Assembly (NCBI RefSeq): GCF_964019385.1
Contig: NC_088643.1
Location: 80,696,199-80,760,198 of the forward strand
Direction of reading: 5' to 3'
Origin: Sycon ciliatum
Lineage: Eukaryota; Porifera; Calcarea; Leucosolenida; Sycettidae
Length of the DNA stretch: 64,000 nucleotides
Made by a program: the position numbers and the translations under genes. Under the pieces are notes generated by a model. It worked only from the letters and a program-made list of their open reading frames with translations. It had not been told where the DNA came from and did not search any database. Positions 21,430 through 33,100 of the stretch are shown one piece after another; the first letter of the stretch is position 1; every line of letters starts with the position of its first letter.

Positions 21430-22542
21430 CTAAGACATTTCAGCCATCTGTTTCTGCAGCTCTTCCAGTGAAATGTCCCCGGTGTCCACAACTGGAGCAT
21501 CATCACTGGGTTTCGCATCAGTGGTGTACGCATATTTCAGACCCGATGCTACTTCGACACTGGTCGTCTCTGCCGGTGCGCCGCTGTCGTCGACCACCTC
21601 AATTCCCCACTCGTTGGTCTCGTGAACAATCTCTGCTTCTGCAGCCGTGTCCTCCGCCGCTGTTTCCTTGGGCCGACTAGCTAGTTCCTTTTGATGACGC
21701 TCTTGATGCCGCCGACAGCTAGAGTCACTGCAGCTCGGGTTGGCCTTCAACTCCATCGTGGGAAAGAAGTCCTTGAGTGCACTATAACCAAGAAACGTTG
21801 AGACCACACCGAATTTCAACAGAAGCTTCAGAACACTTTGCACGAGAATGCCAGCAACGATTCCCATGGTCGTGGGCAGCGACGCAGCGCACACGCCTTC
21901 CCTCTTCAGTGACTTCTCGTCAATGCCATCGGCAACAAGTAGCGGCGGAGCACAGGCGAAGCATGCAGTCTCACCAGGACGAACCAATTGTATGTGGCCC
22001 GACACAGCATTCTCACTGACGCCTGACTCGATCCATGTCTGACCAAGCTCATTGCATGCGGTATTGATAGCCATGCGTGCCTCAAAATTGTCAACACAAC
22101 TCAGAACAAGATCGACTGGTCCCGAAGTCTTGGAGCCCGCTTTCAGGCGACTCATGAAGTGGTCAAAATTGTCGACAGTTGTGATATTGTAATTATGCGT
22201 TTCAATGTCCACATCCGGATTGATTTGCTTCAGGCTAGCTGCTGCTGCCTCGACTTTGCTCAGGCCACATTGATTTGGGGTGAAGAACAGTCGATTCATA
22301 TTCGCCATCTCCACTTTGTCGTAGTCGAATAAGATAAGCTTTCCCATACCGCATCGAGTTAACATCTCGGACGTCACACTACCCACACCACCAACACCTA
22401 CGACCGCCACTGTGAAGTTTCTGATATCTTGGTAATTGTCTACAATGCCCATCCTCTTCAGAGCCATCAGACGACTGTACGGATTGCTGTCTACTACTTC
22501 TGATGACATGTCCTCAGCATGCTTAGCTCTGTAGGTAGCCAT
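21430..22542 (-). CDS. UBA5: UBA5, UFM1-activating E1 enzyme
   Basis: The E1 that adenylates UFM1 and passes it as a thioester to UFC1 in ufmylation (cytosol and ER surface). The sequence follows human UBA5 closely: [17 protein letters not shown] near the start, the Rossmann ATP loop [25 protein letters not shown], the zinc pairs CFACAPP and CSDSSC, and the catalytic Cys in [16 protein letters not shown]. The tail holds a NEWGIEVV motif (the UFM1/LC3-interacting WGIELV of human) and ends [12 protein letters not shown], the UFC1-binding region. The ATG at 22542 ([20 protein letters not shown]) is preferred. An upstream in-frame ATG at 22614 would add a Cys/Ala-rich leader not typical of the family. 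Intronless here. It diverges from HTATSF1 540 bp away. Confidence 0.96.
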   Translation of the reverse strand: MATYRAKHAEDMSSEVVDSNPYSRLMALKRMGIVDNYQDIRNFTVAVVGVGGVGSVTSEMLTRCGMGKLILFDYDKVEMANMNRLFFTPNQCGLSKVEAAAASLKQINPDVDIETHNYNITTVDNFDHFMSRLKAGSKTSGPVDLVLSCVDNFEARMAINTACNELGQTWIESGVSENAVSGHIQLVRPGETACFACAPPLLVADGIDEKSLKREGVCAASLPTTMGIVAGILVQSVLKLLLKFGVVSTFLGYSALKDFFPTMELKANPSCSDSSCRRHQERHQKELASRPKETAAEDTAAEAEIVHETNEWGIEVVDDSGAPAETTSVEVASGLKYAYTTDAKPSDDAPVVDTGDISLEELQKQMAEMS

Positions 22543-23081
22543 TTCTCTTGCAAGAAAAGCGACACAGCACACACAGCACAACAACGCTCTTGCAGAACTA
22601 GAAACAGACTTCAAAACAAAAAATTCAAGACAAAGAAATCGAAATCATGTTTGAACCATGGAGTCGTAAAATACCGGGAGGCGACACGCCACACATTTCA
22701 CGATCCGAGGATTACTGCACTCGACCCGCGAAATTTTACGACTCCCTGGTTTGAACAAAATCTTTCGAACTCGAAGCCGACAAGTACAGTAAGTAATTTA
22801 GTTACGCAACAAAGCTTCACGTCATCGTCACGTCACGCTCGCGGCCAGACTACGTCATTGCATTGCTGTGCACGTGTCGTTGGTTCGAAAAATAATTTTT
22901 CTGCTCGCGCCATATCCACGTTTTGAAATGAAATCTCGAAATTGACGATCAGTGAACGATAGATTTACAATTAAATTTTGTCCGTATCCAGTGATTCATA
23001 TCCATAGCTTCGTGCTGTGGAGTGTATTCTCGTAGTCGTCCTCTTCAGACGTGAAAGTGTGTGATCACATTCTGATGGCTG
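22543..23081. promoter_or_regulatory. Head-to-head UBA5/HTATSF1 intergenic region (candidate bidirectional promoter)
   Basis: The two start codons are 540 bp apart on opposite strands, so both promoters must lie here unless a leader exon was missed. No TATA box was evident. A 92-bp MITE occupies 22657-22748. A CACGTG-containing CG-rich patch lies around 22820-22880. Confidence 0.55.
22657..22748. mobile_element. 92-bp MITE with 8-bp target duplication
   Basis: CATGGAGTCGTAAAAT at the left and ATTTTACGACTCCCTG at the right are inverted repeats of the CAGGGAGT family. GTTTGAAC flanks it at 22649-22656 and 22749-22756, an exact 8-bp duplication typical of hAT. The core of about 60 bp has no counterpart in the shorter members. 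Confidence 0.8.
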
Positions 23082-26000
23082 ATGGCTGAAGAAGCGGAAT
23101 ATCAAGCAGTGGGCGAGGAGGACGCTGGTGCCACTGGCGAAGCAAGTTTATCTGGAAATGCTCCCGATGAAAACCTATCAAATGATAATGGCCAAGCTGA
23201 AAGAAGTACTGGCTTCACGGGTCCTCGTGAAGGGTACGAATGGGACCCCATGAGACAAGGCTATTTTCCTAAAGTAAGTTAGACGATCATGTCATGATTC
23301 TTTTGGAATTGCTGACATTTAAGAGACTGAATATACATGTCAATAAATGCGTAGAAATGCGTAGAATGCGAGACATGCGGGGGAAATATAAATGAATACA
23401 ATTATCCAACTCAATCTAGTACGGCAAGTCTGACCTTCACACTTCATGGCGTTGCTGTACACCATACTGCACTCGACAGCCTTGGTCTAATTCCTGACCG
23501 TGCCGGAAGCCTGGCACACAGCGGGGAGGGGCACGGGCAGAGTAGTGGAAGCATGTTCCATCCACCAGCAGCAAGAAATAGCAGATAAACAGGAGAGGTT
23601 GATGCAACCATCTCTCTCTCTCTCTCTCTCACTCTCTTTCTCACTCTTTCTCTCACACACATACGCACGCATGCACACGCACACACACACCTTCCATTGC
23701 CCGCTCTCTACTGCATGTGGCAATACATGGCTTAAGTTTTGACATACATACATGTAGATATACCTGATTGGAACTTGGAATAGAAGCCTGATATGAATAG
23801 AACCCTAGTACTTACATCGGCTTCTACAGGAATACCGGTAAGCCCGGCTTTACTAAGTGACATTTCATATGGTACCATAGAAATTTCCAAGGCGACAACA
23901 AGAATTTGTCGGGAAGCCTGAAAAGTTACCCAGTCCTTTCAGGCAGAGTGTGAACCCTTGTACAATTACGCTCACTGAAATCCCACCCAAAGTGCTAGCT
24001 GACAGCCTGGACCAGTTCCGATTACATCACTGTAGTGGGACATGTGTGCGTCCACCCGTATTCATACCACTTCCAGCGCATCAAGGGCCGTGCAAGTAGA
24101 GGGCGCCAAATATGCCCTGTGGGTCGGATTGCACCGAGCACAACTGTGCAATGCACCATTCCTGTATTTAGCGTACTTTCACCAGGCAGTTGTATGTTGC
24201 ATGTAAAATGCAATCTGAATTCAGGCTTGGGAAATTGTTGCCTTTTAGGTTTTACTCGTGGCCTGGCGCGAGGGAAACACAGATGCAGTGAATGGGATTT
24301 TCAGTCTTTGACCACTTTGTGGTGGGTCTGATCTACCCACCTCCTACCGCCTAGGAGCTGCATCTGCGCCTTGATCCTAGAGGGTGGTGGTGTTCCTGCG
24401 GATGCCTTGATCCTAGAGGGTGGTGGTGTTCCTGCGGATGCCTTGATCCTAGAGGGTGGTGGTGTTCCTGCGGATGCCTTGATCCTAGAGGGTGGTGGTG
24501 TTCCTGCGGATGCCTTGATCCTAGAGGGTAGTGGTGTTCCTGCGGATGCCTTGATCCTAGAGGGTGGTGGTGTTCCTGCGGATGCCTTGATCCTAGAGGG
24601 TGGTTGTGTTCCTGCGGATGCCTTGATCCTAGAGGGTGGTTGTGTTCCTGCGGATGCCTTGATCCTAGAGGGTGGTGGTGTTCCTGCGGATGCCTTGATC
24701 CTAGAGGGTGGTGGTGTTCCTGCGGATGCCTTGATCCTAGAGGGTGGTGGTGTTCCTGCGGATGCGGAAAACTGGGCCTCCAGCCTAGTCTCACGCGAAC
24801 CGTGAAATTTTTGTTAGGTATTATTTTGTACCGGATGTTTTATGTACGTAGTCTGCAGAGGGCCTTATTGAGACCAGTTTAGGGAGTCATGGTATACTCC
24901 ACTGATGACACAAGATAGAAATGGCTGCTGCTTCTACCGTAAAGTACCGCGTGGGCGAGAGCGTCCCACATTGATTTTACAGCCAGGGAAAGGAAAATCG
25001 TATGGCAGAGTGCAACGAAGATCGTACGGTGTGAAAGCCTTAGTGTACTAAGGTCACACTTAGCAGGTTTTTGTGTAGAGCCCGTGTCAACATTTTCTTC
25101 TTTTGGTTCTTGTGCCGGTGCAGATTGATGATGACTTCATGGCATACTACCAAGCCTCGTACGGTTTTGTCGAGGAAGATGGCGTTGTCAAGCCAGCACC
25201 AGCGCTGCCGGTAGAAGAGGTTCTTGCTGCTCAGGTAGGTGTTTTGTTGAGTGGTCGGTGATTGTGTGATTGTGTGGTTGGTGATTGTGCATAGGCAGTT
25301 GTCAGGTTCATTCATCTGTTGCACTTCTTTTACAAATACATGTATAGTCCGGAAAGCACATCAGGCCTTCCAGTCGACACAGCAGCAAGAACATTGACCA
25401 ACGTATACTTGTGGATCCCTGGGTTTGTGTCGTTACGTGCATGTATTGCTATTCAGAGTGGTGCCAACGTTGCGTGCTCCCTTCTTGTTTTCGGTCTTGG
25501 TGCACTCCATTTTTTGCTTGCTTGGGATTTTATGCTCACCACGTTTACCTGTGTGTTGTAGGCCGCCAGTCAGCCTCCTCCTCCAACCACAGAAGATGCG
25601 GAGAATGAGAATGCATCCCAGCATGAGAAGCCGGAGAAACCTGGCTCCAAAGCGGCAAAGAGCGCGGGCGCTCCTAGTGACGCTACAGGCACTGCTGGTG
25701 CTGCGGGCACAACGGAGGGCGAAGATCCCAGCAAACAAGCTCAAGGGAAAAAGCGCAAGGCCGCATCAGACCCTTGTAGGTACACATGTACATGTATACG
25801 GTTGAGTGTCACGCATCCGACCACTTCAGGAATGGGGCCATGTTGGGTAACTGAATATGTTGGAAAACAGACATCATGTTACATGTGTGATTTTTCTTTC
25901 TGATGCACACAGAGGTACACACCTGTACATATTATGTACTCATGTTTGCGTTGATGGGATTGTCTTTTTAGGGCCATTTTTGACTACATTTTGACTGCAT

Positions 26001-27140
26001 TTTTGAGTTTATCACCAATGACATTTGAAAATGTTTTTCGGTGAATCTCGCGTAGTTTGCCTTGCAGTGTTCGGTGTTGCTGTGCTTTTCGAATTGAGCA
26101 CAATATTTTATGTAATGTATGCAGCTGAACTATGCATGTTGTATCATTGCCCCAGGATCTGTTCTACTTTATCACATTATAGTGGTCTTACTTAGTGTGA
26201 AGCTTTGCTTGAAAGTCTTAGTCTCCTCGTTACAGCATTATGCAGCGTTACAGCATGCTGATTCGACAGTAGGCTGGTTGCACTTGTTGTCCCATGATAA
26301 AGGTCTTGCAGCTCCCATGTTGGGCAGTGGCTCATTACAATAGCTCCCATGTTGGGCAGTGGCTCATTACAATAGCTCCCATGTGAAGTGCTACTGTAGG
26401 TTATTTTGTATCACCTTGTGTTTGATTTCATTGTGTTGTTTCATCTTGTGTTTGATTTCATTGTGTTGTTTCATCTTGTGTTTGATTTCATTGTGTTGTT
26501 TCATCTTGTGTTTGATTTCATTGTGTTGTTTCATCTTGTGTTTGATTTCATTGTGTTGTTTCATCTTGTGTTTGATTTCATTGTGTTGTTTCATCTTGTG
26601 TTTGATTTCATTGTGTTGTTTCATCTTGTGTTTGATTTCATTGTGTTGTTTCATCTTGTGTTTGATTTCATTGTGTTGTTTCATCTTGTGTTTGATTTCA
26701 TTGTGTTGTTTCATCTTGTGTTTGATTTCATTGTGTTGTTTCATCTTGTGTTTGATTTCATTGTGTTGTTTCATCTTGTGTTTGATTTCATTGTGTTGTT
26801 TCATCTTGTGTTTGATTTCATTGTGTTGTTTCATCTTGTGTTTGATTTCATTGTGTTTGATTTCATTGTGTTTGATTTCATTGTGTTGTTTCATCTTGTA
26901 GCCTGGTTCGAAATGGAGGAGGCCAAGAACAACAATGTGTATGTCTCGGGTAAGGAAAGAGATGCCTGGTAATGAAGTTGACGTCTTGCCCATTCCCATG
27001 GGGCGCACGGTTCTTGTTCATCAACCTGCTGCAACTGTGCAGGGGCATGTCTATGTTGTGCCGTTTTAGAATGTTGGGTTTCTATTCCCCCTCCTCCCCT
27101 TCCCCTCCCCTTCCCCTTCCCCCCTCCCCTTTCCCCCTCC

Positions 27141-27182
<42 letters not shown>

Positions 27183-30100
27183 CTCCATCCATTTATCTAT
27201 CCATCCATCTATCTCTGTTTCTATTTCTATCACCTCTATCTATAATGGCAAGAAAAAGTTTAAATTTCAAGCTCTTTGCGACCATCATCAGGACTCGAGG
27301 ACTCAAGAATTTCACAAATCAGTGTTCGTGTTTTCTCATCAAGTGAAATACAAGTAACCAGAACCAGTGGAATGTATGGATAAATAGCACCACAAAGGGT
27401 GTAACCATTACAGCAAAATGTATCCCTCAACTTGTGAACATTACAGCAAAGTGATAAATTATGTCTATCCGTCTCTGTATTTTGTGCATCAAGGCTTGCC
27501 AGTGGAGTACTCAGAACAAGAATTTTATGACCTCATGTCAAAATGTGGGATCGTGAAGGATGATGACATTACTGGTAAGTACAAACTGCCTTGTTCTTAT
27601 AGGTCCCTAACCCCAGTCCACTGTTTTTTTGTTTTATCCTTTGTTGGCAATCTTGGTTTCCTGACTTGTCGTTTGTCAGGATTCTGACTTGTTTGAGAAG
27701 CCCACTTTATGGTTATAGTCTTCATATATACTTAAATAGAATCAGTGCACTAGTCTCTTCAAGACAGTATAGTTATACCATTCTACAAGAGTTGAACAGT
27801 ATCCCGTTAAGCACAGGGATGAATTTACTGCCATGTTCTTGCATAGCAGTTTTTCCTATGCAAAATCTCGTAAGCTACAAAAAGCATGAATAGCCTGTAC
27901 ATGCACATGTATGTATCGCAGCTTTCTGTGTGTCACTGTCATTTTTGAGAAGCAGTAGATCGATTTTGCGTAGCAAACTGCGATGCGATACCGGATAAAT
28001 TCATCCCTGAAGCATTGTTCTCTCTTTCTCCTGTGGTTTACTGTGTGCCGGCAGAGGAGCCAAAGATCAAGCTGTACCGCACAAAGGATGAGCAGCTGAA
28101 GGGAGATGGGCTTTGTTGCTACCTGAAGGTATACATGCACTTACCGTATTTTCCCGAATATAAGTTGACTTCGAATATGAGTCAACCTTCCCAAATCAAA
28201 GAGGCCCATGCATGAAAAAAAGTTTCGCTGCTCCAGACATTCCAAAATGCTCAATTTTGTGAACTGGAGGAGATTATCCAACTGCCATGTCTTTCACTAT
28301 CGGGGATCATCAGTTGTTTGATAGTGGCTAGCATATCGGCAACTCCAAGGTGAGGTGGCTGACCACTTATGACCTTCTCGAGCAGATCGGACGCTGCTTG
28401 CCTAGCCTTCCTCTTGAATGCCGGAAAGTTGGCCACATGAGCAACTTGGGACACATGACGTGCGTGGGGGACACGGAGTTGGATGTCCACACCGATTTCT
28501 TTAGCTGTTATGACCATGGGAAGTGGTGTGTGAGCACCATAACCATAGCACAAGGCATACGCTTTCTCCCATCCTTCATGGGAACGCACAGCCCAACAGC
28601 TTGCTTCAGCCACAATAGCGCCCACTTATATGAAAAGCCGCTACTTGGATGTGGGTAGAACTGACAAGGCCTTCCTTTACCAGAATCTGGGTCGATGATG
28701 GTAGACCTGAGAGGGTCTTTTATCTGGGATAGTTGCATGCTCTTAGAAGGTGGCGTGCCACAACCTGGTAATGAGTTGCCGGACATGAATGACCCTCCGG
28801 TGAAAGTCCAGCGAACGCTGGACTTGTTGGCGATGCAGGTACCACCATCATCACTGTCGACGGTCATTGTTTTCGCCGTTGGCACTTTCCCATCTTCTGT
28901 TTGGTCGAGCGCGAAGCCAGTCTGGTCCCAGTCGAAAACCATGCCGGGATCAGTGATAAAGAACATGGCGCTATATGGCTCATCGGGTTTGAAATTAGGA
29001 TTGGCTACCACAATGCCACACCGAATCATGCCCTCCATCACAATGCTGTACCATGCACTTGTTGTCCAGCGCTGCCTGTCCATCTACAATTGATTTTGGT
29101 TCTTCATTTATGCCATAGGTCTGCCGAAAGCCGTAATGCCACGTGGGTGTATAACACGTTCTTGTCTTTAAATTCCTCAGCCAGCTTGGTACCCTTGATT
29201 AGGTGATTAGCTGCACCGACAACCAGGGACTTTCCAGCCTTGAGATTCGAAGCCCTCAGCGTTTTGATGAAGTTGACCAGCTTGACTTCATGGCGAAGGG
29301 GCAAATGGGTGTTCTGGCCACATCGCACCGGCGTTAATATCCGTGGTGAGCAAGGGAACCGTTATGCATGCATGGCATCAATGGCCCACTTGCTGCCTTC
29401 GCGGTACAGCCCAACAGATCCATGACGACCATACTCGGCCGTATCACCAACTCGGCTGCATTTGCTTTGGAGACTGCCCACTTGCTGCCTTCGCGGTACA
29501 GCCCAACAGATCCATGACGACCATACTCGTGTTGACAAATCCCTGGTTTATGGTTATTATTTGCCCCTCAGATTGACACAATTACAAAGGCACCAAGTAG
29601 TTAGGAGACGGAATGTCTTCTTATTAATATTGGACAATTACAGGTGGACAAGACGAGGTAAGATTATCAACTGATTAGAACTAAACCAATCACCAACTCG
29701 GCTGCATTTGCTGTGGAGACTGCCCACTTGCTGCCTTCGCGGTACAGCCCAACAGATCCATGATGACTATACTCGGCCGTATCACCAACTCGGCTGCATT
29801 TGCTTTGGAGACTGCCCACTTGCTGCCTTCACGGTACAGCCCAACAGATCCATGACGACCATACTCGGCCGTATCACCAACTCGGCTGCATTTGCTTTGG
29901 AGACTGTCCAGCACTAGCGCCATGTTGATATCTGCAGCCGGCTCGACCGTCACTGGGCTCCATTCTGTTGCATATTCAGGAGTAGGAGCAGGAGGAGGCA
30001 GTTCACCACTTTTGATCCACTCCAGTACACCAGTATCACTAAACTCGCACTCCACATGTCGGAAAAGTTGTCTGCTGATGTTGAATGCCGTGGCAGCCTT

Positions 30101-33100
30101 GGACTTCGAGGTGTAGGTAGTGGCTGTGTCGGAGGGGGAGTAAAATGCACGGACGGCTAGCTTTGCACGCTGTACTGTTTTTTCTTTCTCCTGGGGCTTA
30201 CTCATGAACTCGCTGCTCCCAGCAACTGCTTCCGTGGCAGTAGGATGTGGTGCCCCCGTCCTAAGGCCATACAGGCGATGAGAAAACTATTTTACACAAT
30301 TAACAATCAGTTTGTTTCCCCTGTCCCACCCCCTACTTTTTTTTGTTCAGCAGTGGAGTTCTGAAGCACGCCAGGTGATCTCTTTCACTTGAGCGGTTGC
30401 AGTGGTTGGAGTGAATCAATGAGAGTATTGGTGCATGATTCATGTTCCATGTTTCTGGTACTTCAAAGTGCAGTGCAGCTTCAGTGTAGCATACATCCAG
30501 GCTCGCGAAGAATGGAATCAGCCCTGAGCATGAGGGCAAGACCAGAAAGCTCATACCTGAAGAGCGAAGCTTGGAGGATACACTGGTCTAGCCTGAGTAC
30601 AGATGCTTTTGATTGCATTCCGGACATGCCCAACAGACAAAAGTCACAAACTCAATCACATTTGTAGGGTTTTTAAAGTTTCCTTTGTACTTCTGACTGT
30701 TCAAGTGAGAAAACCGATGTTGATAGCCAGTCATGCTCAATGCAAGCTGTAAGGAGTTGTGTGAAGGTTGCCCTGATAAGATCCCCTTTCTTCGCTCAGT
30801 GCAGTCGAAGACAGGTGAAGTGCTTGGTTCTATAATATAATTCAATATCAAATTAAAAAGCGGATAAAGATTATCAATAGGTGCCCTGCTAGGAGAGTAG
30901 ATGCCGTCAGTATATGCCCTCTTATAGGAGGTTACTAGATCACAACTATCTTCCCACCGAACACTCGTTAGGGCAAAGAATATGCTATCTCTGCCCTGCT
31001 GAATTCATCATGATTGGCTACCACAATAGTGATCATCGTGGAACACAATCATCAGAAAAATTGAGAAAAAAATAGTACTTGATATTGATAGCGACTTTGG
31101 CGATGAAAAGTGCGAGCTCCGGTGTGGGGAGCGAACACCTTTCTTATAAAAAACTGTACTGTGAAGTTTGTAGCCGTACTTTATTGTCGAGGTACTGTGT
31201 ATGTAGCCAAGGGGAAATGACTAGTGTACATGTAGTGTAATGTAGATGTTGGCTGCTCCTAACTAGGGCTGCAACGGGTAGGGGTTTGTTCGGGTAATGG
31301 GTCCGGGTATTTTTATCCGGGTAGCACGGGAACCCTATCGGGTATTTTTGACACAGTTTGTCCTGTGAGTGTGCACTTGCGATACATAGAAAGTGTACAG
31401 TAAGCACGTAGCCATGTTGTTTACATGCATCGTGGCAAAAAAAACCCCACCATACTCCAACTACCCGATCGGATTCTCAGGTGCAAATAATTAATTGCTA
31501 CCCTACTACTGTACCCGATAAAATTACGGCTAGCACGGGTACCCTACTACTCGTTGACACCCCTACTCCTAACATGAGGCGCACGTGGTATCATGCAGGG
31601 AACTTAGTTTATGGTTTTTTCTGAAGTTGTTGTTTTTAATTTTTTCCCTCGAATTTGCAGACTTTAAATTTCACTCGGACACTGAACCAGTAAGAAATGT
31701 AAGATAGAAGAAAAACACTTGGGAACGAGTTATGAAGCAACTATCCACGACTGTAACAAGGTAATACGCAGTCAGAAAGTGCAATAACAGGGCACAAAAC
31801 TGACAGGCTACTGAGACATTCAACGACCTGAGACCTAGCTCTAACAAATCTCCAGTGCGCAAACCAACAGCCTTCCAACTTGGAAGGTTCACGGTTAGGT
31901 CGGACTGAAGAGGAGACGGTGAGCGCAGCGAAAACGTGCACAAGCTAAGTCCGACAGCAACAAAGAATGCCGAATGTTACAGGACGATGGTGAGACCATG
32001 ACAATGCGGTCTAATTACAATTCAAAACAGCAAAGCAAGACGCCACCCCAACTTGGGTCAGCAATATCAGAGATAAAGGAAGGGGGAGCTTTGCGAAAAC
32101 GAATTGTACAAAACCGGAGCCAATATCTAACGGTACTCCTCATGCATGACACTTTCGTGAACGGGTTGAGTACGATAACAAGTAGTTTAACACGACGTAC
32201 GTTTGGCCGTATTGTTCGTGACGGCGCATCAGGTTTTTTACTGTAAATTTCATTCTCAATTTCTTATCCTGTTTTATATCTCATTGTGTCCTTACTGTGT
32301 GTTTATGCAGCACGAGTCTGTTGCATTAGCCATCCAGATACTGGATGGCAGTATGGTCGGCAGTGGCACAATTTCAGTGCAACAAGTGAGTGGGCATTAT
32401 CACCCTTGTACATGTAGCTGTAACAGTAGAATATGTCAAGGACACACTTCAGGTTCTTCAATAGCAAATGTTCTACTAGAACTTGCCTCGGATAGCACAC
32501 GACTTGGGTCCATTACAAGACTGTATTATTTACTCTCAGTCTGACTCAAGTGGAAATCATCTTGCCAGTACACAGGACGTTCTGCTTCTCTCGAAGCAGA
32601 AGCGGAGATTTTCAAACGTTCAAGTCAAAAGATCGCGCGAAAGCAGTATACGCGCATCAGATGTCAGCTGACGTGAAGAATGGTACAACAGCATGAGGAA
32701 TGAATGCGTAGAATAGTACAATGATGCACAACAGTACACCAAGCAGGTAGTACACAAATTGCCGTACATGTACAGTGTAGATACAGCTGCAGGCGTGCTC
32801 CACATTGTAGCAGAAATCGTGAAAGGCAGCACTAGAGTGCTGATAGACATATACATAAACTGTGATTACTACAAGCATGATCCGTGCAACAGTTCAGGAC
32901 TGGCTTTGCACCACAATAACACTAATCAGTGGGCTGGATATAAACTGGTCAGCAACATTTTGGAAGTTCCACGAGTATACTTTCTAGCCTTCTCTTCAGG
33001 TGGTGTACATGCAAGAGCAAAGGAACAAGAATAATGAATCCTGAAGTGAAGTGAAGTGTGTCCCTTTTTCTAAGTGTTTCTCTTCTACATACATGTGTTG

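Noticed and set aside
24351-24882. Repetitive frames with HPQEHHHPLGSR or VPADALILEGG units
   Set aside because: A 36-bp minisatellite keeps all frames open. It lies in an intron and has no flanking coding signal.
24369-26900. CRISPR-like arrays
   Set aside because: The units are head to tail with no unique spacers, and the genome is eukaryotic.
26359-27008. Repetitive frames with CLISLCCFI or KMKQHNEIKH units
   Set aside because: A 30-bp minisatellite in HTATSF1 intron 3.
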